This document shows positions 1-8,394 of a stretch of 42,654 nucleotides of DNA, one piece after another. Origin of the DNA: Chromatiaceae bacterium (GTDB lineage: Bacteria; Pseudomonadota; Gammaproteobacteria; Chromatiales; Chromatiaceae); contig JALOTB010000060.1 in NCBI GenBank assembly GCA_025458165.1, forward strand, positions 1-42,654. The letters are read 5' to 3'. A program made the position numbers and the translations under genes. The stretch's first letter is position 1. Each line of letters starts with the position of its first letter. The notes below the pieces were generated by a model, which was not told the origin of the DNA, did no database searches, and saw nothing but the letters and a program-made list of their open reading frames with translations.

Positions 1-1
1 C

Positions 2-1135
2 GAGGACCTGATCGCCCGCCTCGGATGGCTTGCCCGCCAGTCCTCTCGTCACCACCAGCCGCTGATCCTGCTCGAGCGTCTGCAGCCGAGCTGGCTGGGA
101 GGTCAGACCCATCGCCTGCTTTATCTCGGCCTCTCGCGTACCCTTGCGGGGGCGGCCCTCGGCCTGGTGATCGGGCTCTGCGAGTGGCCGCAGTACCGCG
201 CGGGCGCCGTGGCGCTCGTTGCCGATCCCCGACCGATCGCGGTCGGCCTGCTCCTGGGGGCCGTGGCCGGCGCCGCCATGGCCTTGACCGACGCCGCGCT
301 GCTGCCCGCGATGCCGAAGCTTGGGCACGTCGTACGCTCCGTGCTGCTGGTCGCGGTCTATGGTCTCATTTGGGCGATCCCCGCCGTGGTGCTGATGCTC
401 GCTGCGAGTGGGGATGCGGCGACCCTGTGGGGGGAAGGCGCTGCCTGGGGGCTGTTGGGCGGGGCCTTTTTCGCCACGCGGGCCGGGTCCTCGCTCGACA
501 CGGATATCCGCCTGCCCGAGCTCCTGTCCTGGTCCTGGGCCGGACTCTTGCGGGGCCTCCTTAGGGGCGGTCTGGGTGGGGCTCTGCTTGGTGTGCTGAC
601 CGGTCTGATCTACCGCGGGCCGGATGGGCACCTGGTCGCTTACCTCCTCGGGATGCTCGGCGTCGGCGCCTGTCTGGGCGCCGCCGTCGGGGCGCTCTTC
701 GGTGGCTTCCAGGGACAGGGCCTGACGCGTCCGGCGACCCCCAACCGGGGGGTGCGCGAGACGGTCAAGGGCAGCCTGCTGGTCATGACCCTGAGTGTGG
801 TCGCCCTCGCGGTGACCATTGGGGCCGCCACTGCGTTGTTGATCGACCCGGCCTCCGGGCTCGCGCTCGGCGGGGTGCTTGGCCTCGCCCTCGGTCTCGC
901 CGCCGGGCTCTGGTACGGCGGTCTCGCCGTGGTGCGGCACTACAGCCTGCGGGTGGTCCTCGCGACCGCGGGCGATCTGCCGCTTCGCCCCGTGCCCGTA
1001 CTCGACTACGCCTGCGACCTGATTTTTCTGCGGCGAATCGGCGGGGGCTGGCAATTCTTCCATGATCTGCTGCGCCGGCACTTTGCCACGGTCGGGGTGG
1101 CTCAACGCACGGATCAGGGAGGGCCCTTAGCATGA
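2..1135 (+). CDS. C-terminal part of a NACHT-type NTPase-like membrane protein (5' end outside window)
   Basis: The reading frame is open from base 2, so the N-terminus lies outside the window; 377 residues are visible. It begins with a stretch like the end of bacterial NACHT proteins (WLARQ, then LLERLQPSWL), continues with several glycine/leucine-rich membrane segments (for example GLLRGGLGGALLGVL), and ends with LRRIGGGWQFFHDLLRRHFA, close to the usual LRRVGGGYxFxHRLLxxxFA ending of this family. The NACHT ATPase core itself is not visible, so the family call rests on this C-terminal signature. Its stop overlaps the start of the FecR-like gene (ATGA), which suggests co-translation. Such proteins are of unknown function; some bacterial NACHT proteins act in phage defence, but nothing here shows that role. 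Confidence 0.6.
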   Translation, partial: EDLIARLGWLARQSSRHHQPLILLERLQPSWLGGQTHRLLYLGLSRTLAGAALGLVIGLCEWPQYRAGAVALVADPRPIAVGLLLGAVAGAAMALTDAALLPAMPKLGHVVRSVLLVAVYGLIWAIPAVVLMLAASGDAATLWGEGAAWGLLGGAFFATRAGSSLDTDIRLPELLSWSWAGLLRGLLRGGLGGALLGVLTGLIYRGPDGHLVAYLLGMLGVGACLGAAVGALFGGFQGQGLTRPATPNRGVRETVKGSLLVMTLSVVALAVTIGAATALLIDPASGLALGGVLGLALGLAAGLWYGGLAVVRHYSLRVVLATAGDLPLRPVPVLDYACDLIFLRRIGGGWQFFHDLLRRHFATVGVAQRTDQGGPLA

Positions 1136-1947
1136 AACGAATCTCGCGCTGGCCGTTTGCCGCCTTCGCCGGCCTCACCCTCCTCTTCGGATGCGCTGCC
1201 GGACCTGGCGGCCCCGCAGATCAGGGCCCTTCCGAGTGCCGGCTGATCGGCGAGCTGTTCGCCCTCGGTCAAGGCAAGGTCTACCTTAACGGACGGCGCA
1301 TCGAGCGGCGTACCCGGGTCTGCCACGGCGACCGCATCACCACGGGCGCCGACAGCGGTGCCTGGCTCGCTTTCGCCGGTGGCGGGCATATCCACTTCGA
1401 CGAGCGCACCGACCCGATCTTTCGGCTGCTCCGCGAGCTCGTGATCGAGGTCCTCGACATCAATCGCGGCCAGGTCCAGGCCGAGCCGCCGCCCGGGGGG
1501 CAGCTGGTTGCGCGCTATCGCGACGGGACCTTCGAGACGGAAGGCACGGGGTTCAACCTGAAGGTCGAGTCCGACCGTTCCCTGCTCACCGTACTCGAAG
1601 GGCGCGTGCGCCTGGTCCAGCCGCCAGTCGGCGTGGTCGAGGCCAGCGAGCAGGTCGGCCTGCGCCGGGGCGAGCTGCTCTACCGGCGTGCCCTGAGCTT
1701 TGATGAGCTGCAGGAGGTGATCCGCTGGCGCGAGCGGTTTCCGCCTCCCGGAAGCGATAGGGCGCCGGATGAGCGCCCGAGCACCGGCGCAGCCGCATTG
1801 CCTATCCTCGGCGGAATCCTGGTGATGGGGGGGATCCTGTACAAGGTACTTGGTGGCGACACGGATAAGCCGTCGCAGGATAGCGATGGCCCCGACCGGC
1901 CCATTGATCCGTCGAGCTCCATGGATCGAGACCGCCTGCAGCGCTAG
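1132..1947 (+). CDS. FecR-domain lipoprotein
   Basis: A 271-residue protein starting within the stop of the preceding gene. The N-terminus is a signal sequence ending in LLFGC, a plausible though non-ideal lipobox with Cys21, so it is probably a lipoprotein. Residues about 35-175 look like a FecR/LysM-type sensor domain: GKVYLNGR, then CHGDRITTGADSGAWLAF, then a second half with FETEGTGFNLKVE and LLTVLEGRVRL. FecR domains usually sit in the periplasm. A second hydrophobic stretch near residues 223-240 (PILGGILVMGGILYKVL) could anchor the C-terminus, after which the tail is acidic and low complexity. The overlap with the upstream membrane protein suggests a two-gene unit. No sigma-factor gene is nearby, so classical FecI/FecR iron signalling is not supported. 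Confidence 0.7.
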   Translation: MKRISRWPFAAFAGLTLLFGCAAGPGGPADQGPSECRLIGELFALGQGKVYLNGRRIERRTRVCHGDRITTGADSGAWLAFAGGGHIHFDERTDPIFRLLRELVIEVLDINRGQVQAEPPPGGQLVARYRDGTFETEGTGFNLKVESDRSLLTVLEGRVRLVQPPVGVVEASEQVGLRRGELLYRRALSFDELQEVIRWRERFPPPGSDRAPDERPSTGAAALPILGGILVMGGILYKVLGGDTDKPSQDSDGPDRPIDPSSSMDRDRLQR

Positions 1948-1979
1948 GGCGTGGCGGGGAGGCGACCCGATCCTCACTG

Positions 1980-2648
1980 ATCCGCGGCTGGGTGGATCGG
2001 CGCCCCGGCCTGGGCCCAGCTCCCAGCCCGCGCCCACCCGGAGCCCGAGGAGCAGCCCCCAGACCAGGGAGTACGGGGGTATGAGGGCGAGCCGGGTGCC
2101 GAGCCCGGTGATCAGCAGGTTGGCCGAGGAGCCGCAGGTGACCCCGGCGGTCGCTGCGGCGATGCCCGCAAGCGGCGATCGCCCCGCGGCGAGGACGAGC
2201 CCGGCCGCGAGCGGCGGCAGCACAAGATAGCCGGCGTCGAGCGCGATCGAGGATAAGGATGCCGACCAAGACCGTCGCCGGCACCAGGAGCGGCACGGGG
2301 GCCGCCCCGATCGCCCGGCGCAGCAGCGCGGGCAGCAGCCCCGCGCTCCGCGACCCCGATCCCGAGCAGCCTAACCAGGACCAGGCCGAGCGGAGGGAAG
2401 CGCCCGACGTTGTCGGCCAGCCCGGAGATCGCCCACCAGAGCCTATCGCTGTCGAGCAGGCTCACGGGCGTCACCAGCTCGCGGGTCAGCGGATCGCCCC
2501 GGCGAACCGTCGTCTCGACCGATCAGTCGAGCGTCACCGCCAGATGCGAGAGCAGCATCACCACCAGGGTACCGGCGAGGAACAGCATCGCCGGGTCCGG
2601 CAGCCGATTGCCCGCGCGGCCTAGCCGGTCGAGCCAGAGTCCGCTCAC
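1980..2648 (-). pseudogene. AbgT-family transporter remnant (p-aminobenzoyl-glutamate transporter type), stop and frameshifts
   Basis: Three pieces of one AbgT-like protein lie in order but in different frames on the minus strand. The first runs from a GTG at 2648 (SGLWLDRLGRAGNRLPDP) through an in-frame TGA at 2523-2525 to FPPLGLVLVRLLGIGVAE near 2370. The second continues as LLPALLRRAIGAAPVPLLVP in the next frame, with the shift near the C run at 2339-2342. The third, shifted near 2245, reads DAGYLVLPPLAAGLVLAAGR and then AGVTCGSSANLLITGLG. These match the F-PLG-VLV-MLG-GVAE and DAGY-VLPPLAA / ANLL signatures of AbgT proteins. Only about 220 of roughly 500 residues remain and the C-terminal half is missing; the lower boundary is approximate. 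It sits 13 bases downstream of the asparagine-synthetase-like gene and may once have been its operon partner. Confidence 0.8.
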
Positions 2649-2661
2649 CGGGCCCCGGCCT

Positions 2662-4488
2662 TCAGTGCCCGTGGCGCTGGAGCCACTGCTCCAGCATGAC
2701 CACCACCCAGAGCATGACGCCGGAATAGGTCGCGTGGGCTTGGTTGTGCTGGCGCTCGAGCCGGTCGAGCCAGGTGGGGTTGAGGATGTCGCGGCGGCGG
2801 AAGGCCCCCAGGCTCTCGTGCGTGAGCGCGCGCAGGTCGGGGTGCTCAGCCATCCAGAGACCCACCGGCAGCCCGAAGCCGTGCTTATGCTTGGCGATGA
2901 TCTCCGGCGGCAGGAAATCGGCTAGGGCCTTGTTGAAGAACCAACGGAGCTGGGTGCGGTGGACCTGCATCTCGGGCGGCACCCGGGCGGCGAGCTCCAG
3001 GAGCTCGTCATCGAGCAGCGGGAAGCGCACGTCCACCCCGGCCAGCCCACAGGCCTGGTTGATCTTGCGCAGGTCGTTGTCCGCCAGGGTGACCTTGAGG
3101 TCGAGATGCATCATCCGATTGGTGCTGGAGCGCGAGCGGGTGCGCCCGTAGACCTCGCGCAGGTCGCTCAGGGGGTGCTCGGGGTCCACGGCGGAGAGAA
3201 AGTCTGGGACGAAGCTCTCGGCGAGCGGGCTGCGGTGCAGGACGTTGTCGGTCCCCAGCCGGTCGGGCAGGGGCACCTTGGCCTGGGCCAAGTAGCCCTG
3301 CGCCTTGCGCACGGGGGACAGGCGCTGGCCTGCGGGGAAGCGCTGGACCACCGGCTCGATCAGCCGGTTGCGGAGCGCGGGGGGGATGCGCCCGTAGAGC
3401 TCGAAGACCCAATGGTTCGCGTAGCGGGCATTGCCGCCGAAGATCTCGTCACCCCCATCCCCCGCGAGCAGGCGCTCAATCCCATCGCCCCGGGCGAATC
3501 GCGCGCAGAGGTAGGCAGGGACCACCGAGGCGTTGCCGAAGGGCTCGTCGCAGTAGGCGGCCACCCGGGGGATGCCCTGGATCACGTCATCGGGGGTGAC
3601 GCAATACTCCCGTGCCTCGGTGCCGAAGTGGCGCGCGGCGATGCGGGCGTAGCCCATCGCGTCGTCGCCCTCGGCCCGGAAGCCGATCGAGTAGGTTCGG
3701 GTCGGCCGCCCGAGGGTTTGGCGTAGCGTCCCGGCCACGGTCGCGCTATCCGTGTCGCCGCTCAAGAAGGCACCGACCGTCCCGTTGCCGCTCGCGGCCC
3801 GGTCCACGACCTGCGGCAGCAGGGCACGGAGCTCCTCGCGCAGGCGATCAAAAGGGGCGGGGTTGTCGTCCCGATAGGGCATGGCCCAGTAGAAGTGCCC
3901 GCGGCGCCGGCCGCCCTGGAAGCACAGCATCTGGGCCGGCAGGAGCTTGAGACAGCCCTTGTAGATGGTCCCCGGGGAGGGCACCACATGACAATAGAGG
4001 TAGTCGAACAGGGCCTGAGGGTCGAGCTCGGCCCCGAAACCGGGGACCGGCCGCAGCCCGTCGAGGCGGCTGGCGAAGGCGATGACCTCGCCGCGCGGCC
4101 AGACGTAGAGCGGGCGCACCCCGGCGCGGTCGACCGCCAGCACCAGCTTGCCCTCGCGCCAATCGTAAAGGGCCAGCGCGAAGGCCCCACGCACGCGGCG
4201 CAAGAACTCCTCGCCGTGGGTACGGTAAAGCTCGGCCAGGTCGCGCGCGCTCAGCACCCGCCCCGAAGCCCCGGTGGGCGTCTCGGAGAGTGCGACGGCG
4301 AGATCCTGGTCGGAGAACAGGCAGTCCTCCCCCTTGCCGCCGAGCGTCGCGAAGCCGACCCCAGCACCGCGCAGGACGGTGGAGCGGGCGGGCGCACCCC
4401 CCAAGCAGCCCGCTGCCATGCACGGCAGCACCGAGTCGTCGCCTGCAAAGCCCGCGACCCAGCCGGTCCAGCCGCAAATGCCGTGCAT
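2662..4488 (-). CDS. Asparagine-synthetase-like protein with altered glutaminase and ATP-loop residues
   Basis: A 608-residue protein with the two-domain layout of AsnB: a class II glutamine amidotransferase fold (residues 1 to about 190; GAFALALYDW and VDRAGVRPLYV are typical) and an ATP-pyrophosphatase domain (about 210-600; FLSGDTDSATVAG at 241-253, LLAGDGGDEIFGG, FPLLDDELLELA). The start MHGICGW was chosen because it aligns with the usual MCGI; a TTG seven codons upstream is the only longer option. Two family-critical sites are changed. Position 2, normally the glutamine-cleaving Cys, is His (a Cys is at position 5), and the SGGxDS loop reads SGDTDS. The protein may use free ammonia, or an amine on another substrate, or be decaying like its neighbour. 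Specificity cannot be read from the sequence. Confidence 0.8.
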   Translation of the reverse strand: MHGICGWTGWVAGFAGDDSVLPCMAAGCLGGAPARSTVLRGAGVGFATLGGKGEDCLFSDQDLAVALSETPTGASGRVLSARDLAELYRTHGEEFLRRVRGAFALALYDWREGKLVLAVDRAGVRPLYVWPRGEVIAFASRLDGLRPVPGFGAELDPQALFDYLYCHVVPSPGTIYKGCLKLLPAQMLCFQGGRRRGHFYWAMPYRDDNPAPFDRLREELRALLPQVVDRAASGNGTVGAFLSGDTDSATVAGTLRQTLGRPTRTYSIGFRAEGDDAMGYARIAARHFGTEAREYCVTPDDVIQGIPRVAAYCDEPFGNASVVPAYLCARFARGDGIERLLAGDGGDEIFGGNARYANHWVFELYGRIPPALRNRLIEPVVQRFPAGQRLSPVRKAQGYLAQAKVPLPDRLGTDNVLHRSPLAESFVPDFLSAVDPEHPLSDLREVYGRTRSRSSTNRMMHLDLKVTLADNDLRKINQACGLAGVDVRFPLLDDELLELAARVPPEMQVHRTQLRWFFNKALADFLPPEIIAKHKHGFGLPVGLWMAEHPDLRALTHESLGAFRRRDILNPTWLDRLERQHNQAHATYSGVMLWVVVMLEQWLQRHGH

Positions 4489-4584
4489 CCTTGTGACCCC
4501 AAGCCCCAAGTGGCGGCAAAGTATACCCGCCGCGGCCAGTGATTCCGGGCCCTAGCGCACAGTCTCGGGCGTCCGCCACCATGC

Positions 4585-4613
4585 TTGCTAGTTGCAAAGG
4601 GCGACGGGATACT
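4585..4613 (+). promoter_or_regulatory. Candidate sigma70 promoter of yqgE, giving a leaderless start
   Basis: TTGCTA at 4585-4590 and GATACT at 4608-4613 are separated by 17 bases. The -10 box ends six bases before the yqgE ATG at 4620 and no Shine-Dalgarno sequence precedes that ATG, so the transcript would start at or next to the start codon. It would drive the yqgE-ruvX-pyr operon. This is pattern matching only. Confidence 0.5.
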
Positions 4614-4619
4614 ATCGCC

Positions 4620-5183
4620 ATGCCCTTCGCGACCGCCCTCACTAACCACTTTCTGATCGCCATGCCCGGGCTGCGCGATCCCAACTTCTCGCGCACGGTC
4701 ACCTATCTGTGCGAGCACACCGAGCAGGGCGCCATGGGGATCGTGATCAATCGGCCGATGGAGATCCGTCTCGGTGAGGTCCTGGCCCAGCTCGATATCG
4801 AGACCCGTGACCGCGCGGTGCTCGATTCATTGGTCTACCTCGGCGGACCGGTGCAGCCCGAGCGCGGCTTCGTGCTCCACTCGGGCGATCACAGCTTCGA
4901 CTCGACCCTGGCCATCACGGCGGAGATCAGTGTCACCACCTCGCGCGACGTGCTCGAGGCGATTGCCGCCGGGCGCGGTCCCGAGCACCACCTCGTCGCG
5001 CTCGGTTACGCGGGCTGGGGCGGCGGGCAGCTCGAGGAGGAGATGGGGGCCAACGCCTGGCTGAGCGGCCCTGCCGACCAGGACATCATCTTCCACATGC
5101 CGGCCGATGCGCGCTGGCTCGCCGCGGCCCAATTGCTCGGGGTGGACCTCAACCTCCTGAGCGGCGAGGCCGGCCACGCCTGA
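4620..5183 (+). CDS. yqgE: YqgE/AlgH family protein
   Basis: A 187-residue protein, the usual size for UPF0301 (YqgE/AlgH). The start MPFATALTNHFLIAMPGL is the standard family beginning; the frame stays open further upstream but those codons do not look like protein. Family signatures seen are MPGLRDPNFSRTVTYLCEH, GAMGIVINRP, VYLGGPVQPERGFVLH, and GYAGWGGGQLEEEM with AW. Its biochemical role is unsettled; in Pseudomonas the homologue was linked to alginate regulation. It is the first gene of the operon and its TGA directly abuts the ruvX ATG, a pairing that is conserved in gammaproteobacteria. Confidence 0.95.
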   Translation: MPFATALTNHFLIAMPGLRDPNFSRTVTYLCEHTEQGAMGIVINRPMEIRLGEVLAQLDIETRDRAVLDSLVYLGGPVQPERGFVLHSGDHSFDSTLAITAEISVTTSRDVLEAIAAGRGPEHHLVALGYAGWGGGQLEEEMGANAWLSGPADQDIIFHMPADARWLAAAQLLGVDLNLLSGEAGHA

Positions 5184-5585
5184 ATGGGCACCCTGCTCGG
5201 CTTCGACTTCGGGCCGCGCAAGATCGGCGTCGCCGTCGGCCAGACCATCACCCGCTCCGCGACCCCGCTGACCACGCTGCGCAGCCGCGGCGAACGGCCC
5301 GACTGGCCCGCCATCGAGCGACTGATCCGCGAGTGGCGGCCCAACGCGGCTGTGGTCGGCCTGCCCTACAACATGGACGACAGCGAGACCGCGATCGCCC
5401 CGCGCGCCCGGCGCTTCGCGCGCCAGATCGAGGGGCGCTTCGGGCTCCCGGTGCATCTGGTCGACGAGCGCCTGACCACGCTCGAGGCGCGCGGCCACTT
5501 GGGCAGGCAGGGCTCGGCGCCGGGCGCCGTGGACGCCATGGCCGCTAAGTTAATCCTGGAGACCTGGTTGAGTGAGTGCCACTGA
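5184..5585 (+). CDS. ruvX: RuvX/YqgF RNase H-fold nuclease
   Basis: A 133-residue protein of the YqgF family, proposed to act as a Holliday-junction resolvase or in pre-16S rRNA processing. It begins [17 protein letters not shown], with the first acidic catalytic residue of the RNase H fold in FDFG. It continues with [12 protein letters not shown] (the family usually has VGLPLNMDG), [13 protein letters not shown], and [16 protein letters not shown] carrying the last acidic residue. Length matches the family. The ATG follows the yqgE stop without a gap, and the last 14 bases overlap pyrR in another frame. Confidence 0.95.
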   Translation: MGTLLGFDFGPRKIGVAVGQTITRSATPLTTLRSRGERPDWPAIERLIREWRPNAAVVGLPYNMDDSETAIAPRARRFARQIEGRFGLPVHLVDERLTTLEARGHLGRQGSAPGAVDAMAAKLILETWLSECH

Positions 5586-6123
5586 GGTCTGGAAGTCCGC
5601 GGCGGAGGTCGACGAGGTCATCCGCCGCATGGGCGAAGAGCTCGGCGGGCTGCTCAGCGCCCGGGCGATCCGCCAGCCCCTGATGATCGGCATCCACACC
5701 GGCGGGGTCTGGGTCGCCGAGCGGCTGCACCGCGCCCTCGGGCTGCGTGAGCCCCTGGGGCAGCTCGACATCTCCTTTTACCGTGACGACTTCACCCGCA
5801 TCGGCATGCACCCCCAGGTCCGTCCCTCGGACTTACCTGTCGGGCTGGACGACCGCCACGTCGTGCTGGTTGACGACGTGCTGCAGACCGGGCGGACCAT
5901 CCGCGCCGCGCTCAACGTCCTCTTCGACTACGGGCGGCCAGCCTCGGTGCTGCTCGCCACGCTTGCCGAGCGTGACGGCCGCGAGCTGCCGATCGAGCCC
6001 AATCTGGTCGGGCTGCACGTCCGCCTAGCCCCCGGGGAGCAGATCAAGCTCACCGGCCCGGATCCCCTGGTCCTGGTGCGTGCTACCCACCGGCTCGGCG
6101 GGGCCAACGGGGGCCTGTCGTGA
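5572..6123 (+). CDS. pyrR: PyrR, bifunctional uracil phosphoribosyltransferase / pyrimidine regulator
   Basis: A 183-residue type I phosphoribosyltransferase. The PRPP loop is [18 protein letters not shown], and the N-terminal [12 protein letters not shown] and central [12 protein letters not shown] are PyrR hallmarks. In Gram-positives PyrR is an RNA-binding attenuator of pyr operons; in pseudomonads it sits at the same place ahead of pyrB, and its regulatory role there is less direct. No attenuator hairpin is evident here because its GTG start (5572) lies inside ruvX. It overlaps pyrB by the sequence GTGA at 6120-6123. Confidence 0.95.
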   Translation: MSATEVWKSAAEVDEVIRRMGEELGGLLSARAIRQPLMIGIHTGGVWVAERLHRALGLREPLGQLDISFYRDDFTRIGMHPQVRPSDLPVGLDDRHVVLVDDVLQTGRTIRAALNVLFDYGRPASVLLATLAERDGRELPIEPNLVGLHVRLAPGEQIKLTGPDPLVLVRATHRLGGANGGLS

Positions 6124-7106
6124 CGACCTCCGCCGTCCAGCTCGACGCCGAGGGCAACCTCCGCCACTTCCTCACCCTCGATGGACTGAGCCGGACGCTG
6201 CTGACCGAGATGCTCGACCGTACCGAGGGTTTCCTCAGCGTGGCACGTCAGGCGGTGAAGAAGGTCCCGCTCTGCCGCGGCAAGATCGTCGCCAACCTCT
6301 TCTTCGAGACCAGCACCCGCACCCGCACCACCTTCGAGCTGGCCGCCAAGCGCCTCTCGGCCGATGTGCTCAATCTCAACATCAGCACCTCCGCGACCGC
6401 CAAGGGCGAGACCCTGCTCGACACCCTGCGCAATCTGGAGGCGATGCATGTGGACATGTTCGTGGTGCGCCACGCCGACAGCGGGGCCGCCCACTTCATC
6501 GCCGCCCACGCCGACCCCCATGTGGCGGTGATCAACGCCGGCGACGGGCGCCACTCCCATCCCACCCAGGGCATGCTCGATATGTTCACCATCCGCCAGC
6601 ACAAGGGCGACTTCACCCACCTGTGCGTGGCGATCGTGGGCGACGTGCTGCACTCGCGGGTGGCCCGCTCGGAGCTCTCCGCGCTGCGCACCCTGGGGGC
6701 CGGCGAGGTCCGCATCATCGCCCCGCGCACCCTGATCCCGGTGCATGCCGAGGCCCTGGGCGCGCGCGTCTTCCACGACCTGCGCGAGGGGGTGCGCGAC
6801 GCCGACGTAGTGATCATGCTGCGGCTGCAGCGCGAGCGCATGCGTGGGGCCCTGTTGCCGAGCGAGCATGAGTATTTCCAGCTCTTCGGTCTGACCGAGG
6901 AGCGCCTGGCCACGGCCAAGCCCGATGCGATCGTGATGCACCCGGGGCCGATCAACCGCGGGGTGGAGATGGACTCCCAGGTCGCCGATGGGCCGCGCTC
7001 GGTGATCCTGGAGCAGGTCAGCAACGGTATCGCGGTGCGCATGGCGGTGATGTCCATGTGCATCGGCACCCAGAATCTGCGCGCAGCGGGGCAGGCCGAT
7101 GGCTGA
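6120..7106 (+). CDS. pyrB: Aspartate carbamoyltransferase catalytic subunit
   Basis: A 328-residue ATCase that condenses carbamoyl phosphate and aspartate to N-carbamoyl-aspartate, the first committed pyrimidine step. The carbamoyl-phosphate loop is [19 protein letters not shown], followed by [10 protein letters not shown], a second-domain [13 protein letters not shown], and [17 protein letters not shown] near the end. The N-terminal extension before the core is typical of Pseudomonas-type PyrB, which assembles with an inactive dihydroorotase (the next gene) instead of PyrI. The GTG start overlaps the pyrR stop, and the gene overlaps pyrC' by eight bases. Confidence 0.97.
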   Translation: MTTSAVQLDAEGNLRHFLTLDGLSRTLLTEMLDRTEGFLSVARQAVKKVPLCRGKIVANLFFETSTRTRTTFELAAKRLSADVLNLNISTSATAKGETLLDTLRNLEAMHVDMFVVRHADSGAAHFIAAHADPHVAVINAGDGRHSHPTQGMLDMFTIRQHKGDFTHLCVAIVGDVLHSRVARSELSALRTLGAGEVRIIAPRTLIPVHAEALGARVFHDLREGVRDADVVIMLRLQRERMRGALLPSEHEYFQLFGLTEERLATAKPDAIVMHPGPINRGVEMDSQVADGPRSVILEQVSNGIAVRMAVMSMCIGTQNLRAAGQADG

Positions 7107-8394
7107 CCCGGCGCGCATCAGTATCTGCAACGGGCGACTCATCGACCCCGCGAGCGGCGTCGACGAGGAGCTCGCGGTGCACATCGCCGGGGGGCGTGTC
7201 GCGGCGCTGGGGCCGGCCCCCGCCGGCTTCCATGCCGAGCGCACCATCGACGCCGGTGGGCTGGTGGTCTGCCCGGGGCTGGTCGACCTCTGCGCGCGGC
7301 TGCGCGAGCCGGGCGGCGAGCACAAGGCGAGCATCGCGAGCGAGACGCGCGCCGCCGCCGCCGCCGGGGTAACGACCCTGTGCTGCCCGCCGGATACCAG
7401 CCCGGTGATCGATACCCCGGCGGTCGCCCAGCTTATCACCCAGACCGCAGAGCGTGCTGGCCGCGCCCGGGTGGTCCCCGCCGGGGCACTCACCCGTGGG
7501 CTCGCTGGCGAGCAGATCAGCGAGATGGCGGCGCTTAAGCGCGCGGGCTGCGCGGTGATGAGCCACGCGGACGCCCACATCACCAACACCCAGGTGCAGC
7601 GCGGGGCCATGGAGTACGCCTCGACCTTTGGGCTTACCCTCTTCCTGCGCCCCGAGGACCACTACCTGCGCGACCAGGGGTGCATGCACGAGGGGCGGGT
7701 GAGCACCCTGCTCGGGCTCCCCGGGATCCCCGAGGCGGCGGAGACCGTCGCCCTCGCGCGTGACCTGGCGCTCGCCGAGCAGACGGGTGCCCGCGTGCAC
7801 TTTCGCGGGCTCTCTTGCGCCCGCTCCGCCGCGATGCTCGCCGAGGCCCAGGCGCGCGGCCTTCGCGTGTCGGCCGATGTGAGCGCCCATCAGCTCTTCC
7901 TCACTGAGGACGACGTCGGGGACTTCGACAGCAACTGTCATCTCCGCCCGCCGGTGCGCACCCGGGCCGACCGCGAGGCGCTCCGCGCCGCCGTGGCGCG
8001 CGGCGAGATTGCCGCGATCTGCTCGGATCATCAGCCGCACGAGCCGGACGCCAAGCTCGCGCCCTTCCCGGTGACCGAGCCGGGGATCTCGGCGCTCGAG
8101 ACCCTGCTTCCCCTCACACTGGGGCTGGTCGGCGAGGGCGTGCTCGGCCTGCGCTCCGCGATCGAGCGCCTGACTCGCGGCCCGGCCGGCATCCTTGGGC
8201 TACCGCTTGGCCGGCTGGAGCCCGGCTCGATCGCCGACATCTGCGTTTTCGACCCCGAGGAGCCCTGGGTCCTCTCCCCCGCGACGCTCGTCAGCCAGGG
8301 GCGGAACACCCCGTTCCTCGGCCGCGGGCTGCGGGGGCGGGTGCACTGGACTCTGCTCGGGGGGCGGGTCGTCTTCGAGCGCGGGGCCCGATGA
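7099..8394 (+). CDS. pyrC': Inactive dihydroorotase homologue PyrC' (ATCase assembly subunit)
   Basis: A 431-residue amidohydrolase-fold protein. Active dihydroorotases carry PGxVDxHxHLREPG, whose two histidines bind metal. Here the segment reads [20 protein letters not shown], so both are lost while the surrounding residues remain. [17 protein letters not shown] and [14 protein letters not shown] are conserved. This is the pattern of Pseudomonas PyrC', a catalytically dead partner required to form the dodecameric ATCase with PyrB. The position directly after pyrB fits that role. A true dihydroorotase must therefore be encoded elsewhere. The final bases overlap the next gene as ATGA. Confidence 0.93.
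   Translation: MADPARISICNGRLIDPASGVDEELAVHIAGGRVAALGPAPAGFHAERTIDAGGLVVCPGLVDLCARLREPGGEHKASIASETRAAAAAGVTTLCCPPDTSPVIDTPAVAQLITQTAERAGRARVVPAGALTRGLAGEQISEMAALKRAGCAVMSHADAHITNTQVQRGAMEYASTFGLTLFLRPEDHYLRDQGCMHEGRVSTLLGLPGIPEAAETVALARDLALAEQTGARVHFRGLSCARSAAMLAEAQARGLRVSADVSAHQLFLTEDDVGDFDSNCHLRPPVRTRADREALRAAVARGEIAAICSDHQPHEPDAKLAPFPVTEPGISALETLLPLTLGLVGEGVLGLRSAIERLTRGPAGILGLPLGRLEPGSIADICVFDPEEPWVLSPATLVSQGRNTPFLGRGLRGRVHWTLLGGRVVFERGAR

Noticed and set aside
5928..7610. 560-codon open frame antisense to pyrB/pyrC'
   Set aside because: Shadow of two clear enzymes; low-complexity Ala/Ser/Arg/Gly composition.
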